The position numbers and the translations under genes are program-made. From an uncultured Clostridia bacterium (lineage in GTDB: Bacteria; Bacillota; Clostridia; UBA1381): a DNA stretch of 9,774 bases. This document shows positions 7,123 through 9,774 of the stretch, one piece after another (the stretch's first letter is position 1; each line of letters opens with the position of its first letter). The stretch spans positions 1 to 9,774 of the forward strand of contig CAKSFY010000084.1 of NCBI GenBank assembly GCA_934454035.1, given 5' to 3'. The notes under the pieces were generated by a model, which saw only the letters and a list, made by a program, of their open reading frames with translations, did not search any database and was not told the origin of the DNA.

Positions 7123-8046
7123 TCATCTGCCGCCTTTCTGCGCAAGAGCCGCAATTCCGACCGCATTATCCGTCGAATAAGCGGGACTTGCATAATAAAT
7201 CCGACCGTTTGTATTTTCGTCAAGATATTTTCTCAAAAACTTATTGGAGGCTACCCCTCCCACAATAAGTACTTCACTTATTTTCTCTGATTTTATCACA
7301 TTGTTCAGCATTGCCGCCAAGGTCTTTGCCACATGAGCCAGGGTGCTCATTGCTTTTTCTTCATTGCTTATATTTGCTCTCAAAAGAGCTGTTTCCGCAC
7401 CGGAAAAGTTTGCAAAACCTCCGTCCGTACAAACTTTAAGCCGCATGCATTTTTCCGCCTTTTCACTCAATGTTTCCATAGCTTTTCCGCACGGGAATTT
7501 TATCCCGAGTGAAACCCCGACTCTGTCTATAAGCTGACCTGCGCTTATATCCTTTGTTCCGCCGACAATTTTATTTTCAAATGCATATCCCGTGAAACTG
7601 CTTCTTAATATTTCTGTAGTTCCTCCAGACAAATGCACCGACAAAAAATCTCTTTCCAAAAGCTCTTCGCATCCGCCGGACACTATCCCTGCCATGATAT
7701 GACCGTCCTGATGCGAATATTCATACAAAGGAACGCCCAAAGTATCTGCCGCAATTTTTGCATAGCCTTGTCCGGCAAGAAAAACCGGCATATATGAGCC
7801 TGCGGCATTTCTCGGCTTTGTGCTCACGCCGACAGCCTTAATATCCGCTTTATCAATTTCAGCAGCCAGCTTGCCGTAAAGCTCCGGCATATTTTTAATA
7901 TGTAAAAAAACAGCGTCACTCTGCCGAAGTCCGCGCTGCCCTTTTTTAACATCAAGTATTTGTCTTTCGCTTAATATAAAATCGCCGCCGACAGCCGCGG
8001 TTGAAGTTGTATAATTACTTGTATCAAAACCTAAAAATATACTCAT
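7123..8046 (-). CDS. Kae1/TsaD-like protein (TsaD paralogue, old name 'O-sialoglycoprotein endopeptidase')
   Basis: This 307-residue protein has the ASKHA ATPase fold of TsaD/Kae1, the subunit that transfers threonylcarbamoyl to tRNA A37. Seen are an N-terminal FLGFDTSNYTTS (4-15), the metal-binding HxxxH as HQDGH (112-116), GGTTE (141-145), GGTKDISAGQLIDR (162-175), GGVASN (263-268) and STDNA (291-295) with Asp293. It is shorter than typical TsaD (about 335-345 from memory). The near-invariant GEAFDK of TsaD reads GQLIDR here, and YPGG reads FPCG. It is therefore likely the clostridial paralogue encoded beside xseA, whose function I do not know, rather than TsaD itself. Older databases call such proteins glycoproteases, but true peptidase activity is doubtful. 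The ATG at 8046 overlaps the nusB stop as ATGA, implying coupled translation. Confidence 0.85.
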   Translation of the reverse strand: MSIFLGFDTSNYTTSTAAVGGDFILSERQILDVKKGQRGLRQSDAVFLHIKNMPELYGKLAAEIDKADIKAVGVSTKPRNAAGSYMPVFLAGQGYAKIAADTLGVPLYEYSHQDGHIMAGIVSGGCEELLERDFLSVHLSGGTTEILRSSFTGYAFENKIVGGTKDISAGQLIDRVGVSLGIKFPCGKAMETLSEKAEKCMRLKVCTDGGFANFSGAETALLRANISNEEKAMSTLAHVAKTLAAMLNNVIKSEKISEVLIVGGVASNKFLRKYLDENTNGRIYYASPAYSTDNAVGIAALAQKGGR

Positions 8047-8459
8047 TTTGTATATTTCCTTAAAAATCCGCCCAAAACTCCGTTTACAAAAGCCGAGCAT
8101 TCGGGATCGTCATACTTTTTCTCAAGCTCTACCGCCTCATTTACCGCAACCTTTTCCGGCACATCATCAACATATTTGATTTCGTAAATTGCAAGCTTCA
8201 TAACGCAAAGCGCGACCTTCGGTATTCTCGATATTTTCCAACCGTCACCCAAATTTGCCGAAATATCTTCTTCCAGCTCATCTTTTTTTTCGTCCACTCC
8301 GTACACAACCTGCCTGATATAAGGCATATTGTCAACGGATTCGGGAGCCTCGTCCAGCATATGACCTATCAAAAACTCCATATCGTCATTATTCGTCTCA
8401 AGCTGGAATATCAGCTTAAAAGCCTCTGTTCTCGCTTGTGTTCTCGTTTGTCTTTTCAT
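8043..8459 (-). CDS. nusB: Transcription antitermination factor NusB
   Basis: From the ATG at 8459 this is a 138-residue all-helical protein of normal NusB length. It has the N-terminal RTQARTEAFKLIFQLE (6-21), the middle DGWKISRIPKVALCVMKLAIYEI (72-94), and the conserved NEAVELEKKYDDPECSAFVNGVL (107-129). NusB with NusE/S10 binds boxA RNA and supports antitermination, mainly on rRNA operons. An in-frame ATG four codons earlier (8471) overlaps the GGAG that sits 6 bases before 8459, so the downstream Met is preferred. It opens the tight run of housekeeping genes and is preceded by an unusual hairpin leader. The asp23-like gene often found upstream of nusB in Firmicutes is absent here. Confidence 0.94.
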   Translation of the reverse strand: MKRQTRTQARTEAFKLIFQLETNNDDMEFLIGHMLDEAPESVDNMPYIRQVVYGVDEKKDELEEDISANLGDGWKISRIPKVALCVMKLAIYEIKYVDDVPEKVAVNEAVELEKKYDDPECSAFVNGVLGGFLRKYTK

Positions 8460-8473
8460 AAAAATCTCCATTC

Positions 8474-8541
8474 TGCCGCTCTGCTACGGCACAAATAGTA
8501 ATGAAATTTCTCTTATCGGCAGAGCAGGAAATGATAAGAGA
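8474..8541 (-). promoter_or_regulatory. Two-hairpin leader of nusB with complementary loops
   Basis: In the radC-nusB gap two inverted repeats are visible. Hairpin A pairs 8533-8541 with 8509-8517 (9 pairs, 15-base loop). Hairpin B pairs 8487-8491 with 8474-8478 (5 pairs, 8-base loop). The loops hold complementary CUCUGC and GCAGAG (RNA sense, 8524-8519 and 8484-8479), so a 6-pair kissing contact is possible. Hairpin B ends 4 bases before the GGAG of nusB. Read on the plus strand, hairpin A is followed by TTTTT and looks like a terminator, but no plus-strand gene precedes it. Function is unproven. No convincing promoter was found in the gap. Confidence 0.4.
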
Positions 8542-8578
8542 TTTTTGTACATATAAATTTCACCCGGATAATTAAGCT

Positions 8579-9289
8579 TTATTCTTTATTTTTTAATATT
8601 TCTATCTGCTTCATCATGCTCAAATATTGCCCGTCGGCAACAATAATATGATCCAGCAGCCTTATATCGACATAATTCAGTGCCATTTCAAGCTCAAGAG
8701 TAAATTTTAAATCACCGGGCGAAAAATCAAGAGTCCCGTTCGGGTGATTGTGTGCCAGAATCACATAAACCGCTTTTGCCGATATTGCCGCGCTTATTAT
8801 ATCTCTGACTGACACATGAACCTTGTTAACTGTTCCTTTGCCGATCACCTGCGAGCTTATCAGCCTGCAATTTGCATCCAACGCAAACATTACGGCAGTT
8901 TCGTTAGAATATCCGTAAAAGAAATTTATCGCATATTTTCCGGCATTTTGCGGAGTAAGCTTCAGATTTCCCTTTTGATTGCCTATATCTATCTGATACT
9001 TTCTCAAAAGCGCTCCCTGCAGTTTAAGAAGTGTAACCGTCTGCTGTCCTACTCCTTTTATACTTTTAAGTTCTTTCTCGCTTGCATTAAAGACATTGTA
9101 AATTGTTCCGAATTTTTTTATAAGTGCCCTTGCAGTCGGATTTGTATCCTTCTGCGAATTTACTGAATATAAAAGCAGCTCCAAAAGCTCATGCGGCTCC
9201 AGTGCATCTCCGTCACTTTCAAAAAACTTTTTTCTTAATCGGTTTCTGTGTTCTTTGTGCAGGCTCTTATCAATATCGGAATTTGACAT
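8579..9289 (-). CDS. radC: RadC family JAMM/MPN-domain protein
   Basis: This 236-residue protein is a full-length RadC homologue. Residues about 10-95 form the N-terminal helical part, including a helix-hairpin-helix region (ELKSIKGVGQQTVTLLK, 73-89). Residues about 110-232 form the JAMM/MPN metalloprotease-like domain, with probable Glu130 and the metal motif HNHPNGTLDFSPGD (180-193: His180, His182, Ser190, Asp193). LLDHIIVADGQYLSM (211-225) closes the domain. Despite the name, a direct role in DNA repair is not established for the family and its activity is uncertain. The ATG at 9289 has GGAGGG 7 bases upstream. It follows the VanW-family gene after 18 bases, so the two are probably one transcript. 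Metal-site residues are intact. Confidence 0.93.
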   Translation of the reverse strand: MSNSDIDKSLHKEHRNRLRKKFFESDGDALEPHELLELLLYSVNSQKDTNPTARALIKKFGTIYNVFNASEKELKSIKGVGQQTVTLLKLQGALLRKYQIDIGNQKGNLKLTPQNAGKYAINFFYGYSNETAVMFALDANCRLISSQVIGKGTVNKVHVSVRDIISAAISAKAVYVILAHNHPNGTLDFSPGDLKFTLELEMALNYVDIRLLDHIIVADGQYLSMMKQIEILKNKE

Positions 9290-9307
9290 CGGTATTCCCT
9301 CCGCTTC

Positions 9308-9774
9308 TTATTCCGCCGCCGTTTCGCCGATCGGTTCATTTTCCTGCGGAGTATCGGTCGGTGCCGGAGACGGAACCGTGTAAACCGGGGTCTCCGTCTT
9401 TGTGCCGACGGTAACTTCGGTCGGTACCATTTTGTAAGTGCTCCGCGTTATTTTTCCGGAGCTTATTACCTCTCCGTTTTCTGTAACCGTCTTGTATGTG
9501 TCAACCACATATCCGGCTTTTCCGGCAGAGGTTACCTTTTTTGTATTGACAGGCATATTTGCGTCCTGTGTTTCCTTAACCGTAGGCTGGGTTGTGGTCA
9601 CAATTTCATGCTTTAAGCGAACAGTTCTTTCCGCGTCGCGCTTTGTTCCGATTATTGAAACCGTAACGGTTCCGCCGCCGGTTGAGGCTTTAATCTTAAG
9701 CGGATAATCGGTACTGTTCACAAATTTAAAATCTATCGCCCCATAGGAAACTGTTGCGTCCTGCCCTTTCGGAA
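9308..9774 (-). CDS. VanW-family protein with C-terminal G5 domain (5' end outside window)
   Basis: The last 154 residues are visible; the frame stays open through the right edge. The first residues, PKGQDATVSYGAIDFKFVNS and then TDYPLKIKAS, match the end of the VanW domain of clostridial cell-surface proteins. A G5 domain follows (roughly residues 50-125), recognisable by GKAGYVVDTYKTVTENGEVI and a threonine/valine-rich beta pattern. The tail is rich in Pro, Thr and Glu and has no sorting motif or membrane segment. VanW/G5 proteins are usually exported and linked to the cell wall; G5 is thought to bind N-acetylglucosamine-containing polymers. The signal peptide would be outside the window. 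A GTG at 9721 lies inside the conserved VanW sequence and is not the true start. Confidence 0.85.
   Translation of the reverse strand, partial: PKGQDATVSYGAIDFKFVNSTDYPLKIKASTGGGTVTVSIIGTKRDAERTVRLKHEIVTTTQPTVKETQDANMPVNTKKVTSAGKAGYVVDTYKTVTENGEVISSGKITRSTYKMVPTEVTVGTKTETPVYTVPSPAPTDTPQENEPIGETAAE

Noticed and set aside
7122..7223. Longer start for XseA adding 34 residues
   Set aside because: The extension overlaps the 3' end of the Kae1-like gene and does not resemble XseA. The homologous sequence begins at MEPKVATVSQLN.
7123..8046. Calling this gene tsaD or a sialoglycoprotease
   Set aside because: Length and signature differences point to a paralogue, and the protease name reflects an old annotation, so no symbol was given.
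8460..8471. NusB start four codons upstream at 8471
   Set aside because: That ATG overlaps the GGAG serving the ATG at 8459 and has no good ribosome site of its own.

Overview
The window reads as part of a low-to-moderate GC chromosome from an anaerobic Firmicute, most likely a Clostridia member. The basis is the gene order nusB - TsaD-like - xseA - xseB - ispA - DUF212, a VanW/G5 protein, GGAG-type ribosome binding sites, and frequent 1-4 base gene overlaps. I cannot name a genus. Nearly every base is coding. All genes are on the minus strand except one AraC-type regulator. There is no tRNA, rRNA, CRISPR array, transposase or phage gene.

Left block (1-3432, minus, read right to left): a sugar operon of a GH38 alpha-mannosidase, a ROK-family sugar kinase and the first 25 codons of a probable SIS-domain sugar-phosphate isomerase that leaves the window. 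The genes are 4 bases apart or overlap. A 131-base gap (3433-3563) separates this operon from a divergent AraC-family regulator (3564-4361, plus). The gap holds plausible promoters for both directions and two TTGCTTTTTT direct repeats exactly 21 bases apart, a good candidate for the regulator's operator. The enzymes look cytoplasmic, so mannosides probably enter through a transporter encoded elsewhere.

Right block (4347-9774, minus): VanW-family protein (5' end outside the window), radC, a 119-base leader with two hairpins whose loops are complementary, then nusB, a TsaD/Kae1 paralogue, xseA, xseB, ispA and a DUF212 'divergent PAP2' membrane protein. From nusB onward the genes overlap or are at most 20 bases apart and look co-transcribed. 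They cover transcription antitermination, an unassigned Kae1-like ATPase, both exonuclease VII subunits and farnesyl diphosphate synthesis. In many Clostridia dxs follows this cluster. Here the cluster stops at the DUF212 gene, whose 3' end overlaps the convergent AraC gene by 15 bases.

Most genes are recognisable housekeeping or sugar-use genes, and I saw no clear new defence or mobile system. The points most worth a second look are the 21-base repeats, the ROK kinase lacking its zinc-finger cysteines, the TsaD paralogue, the possible kissing-hairpin leader of nusB, and the junction where the housekeeping cluster meets the mannoside locus.
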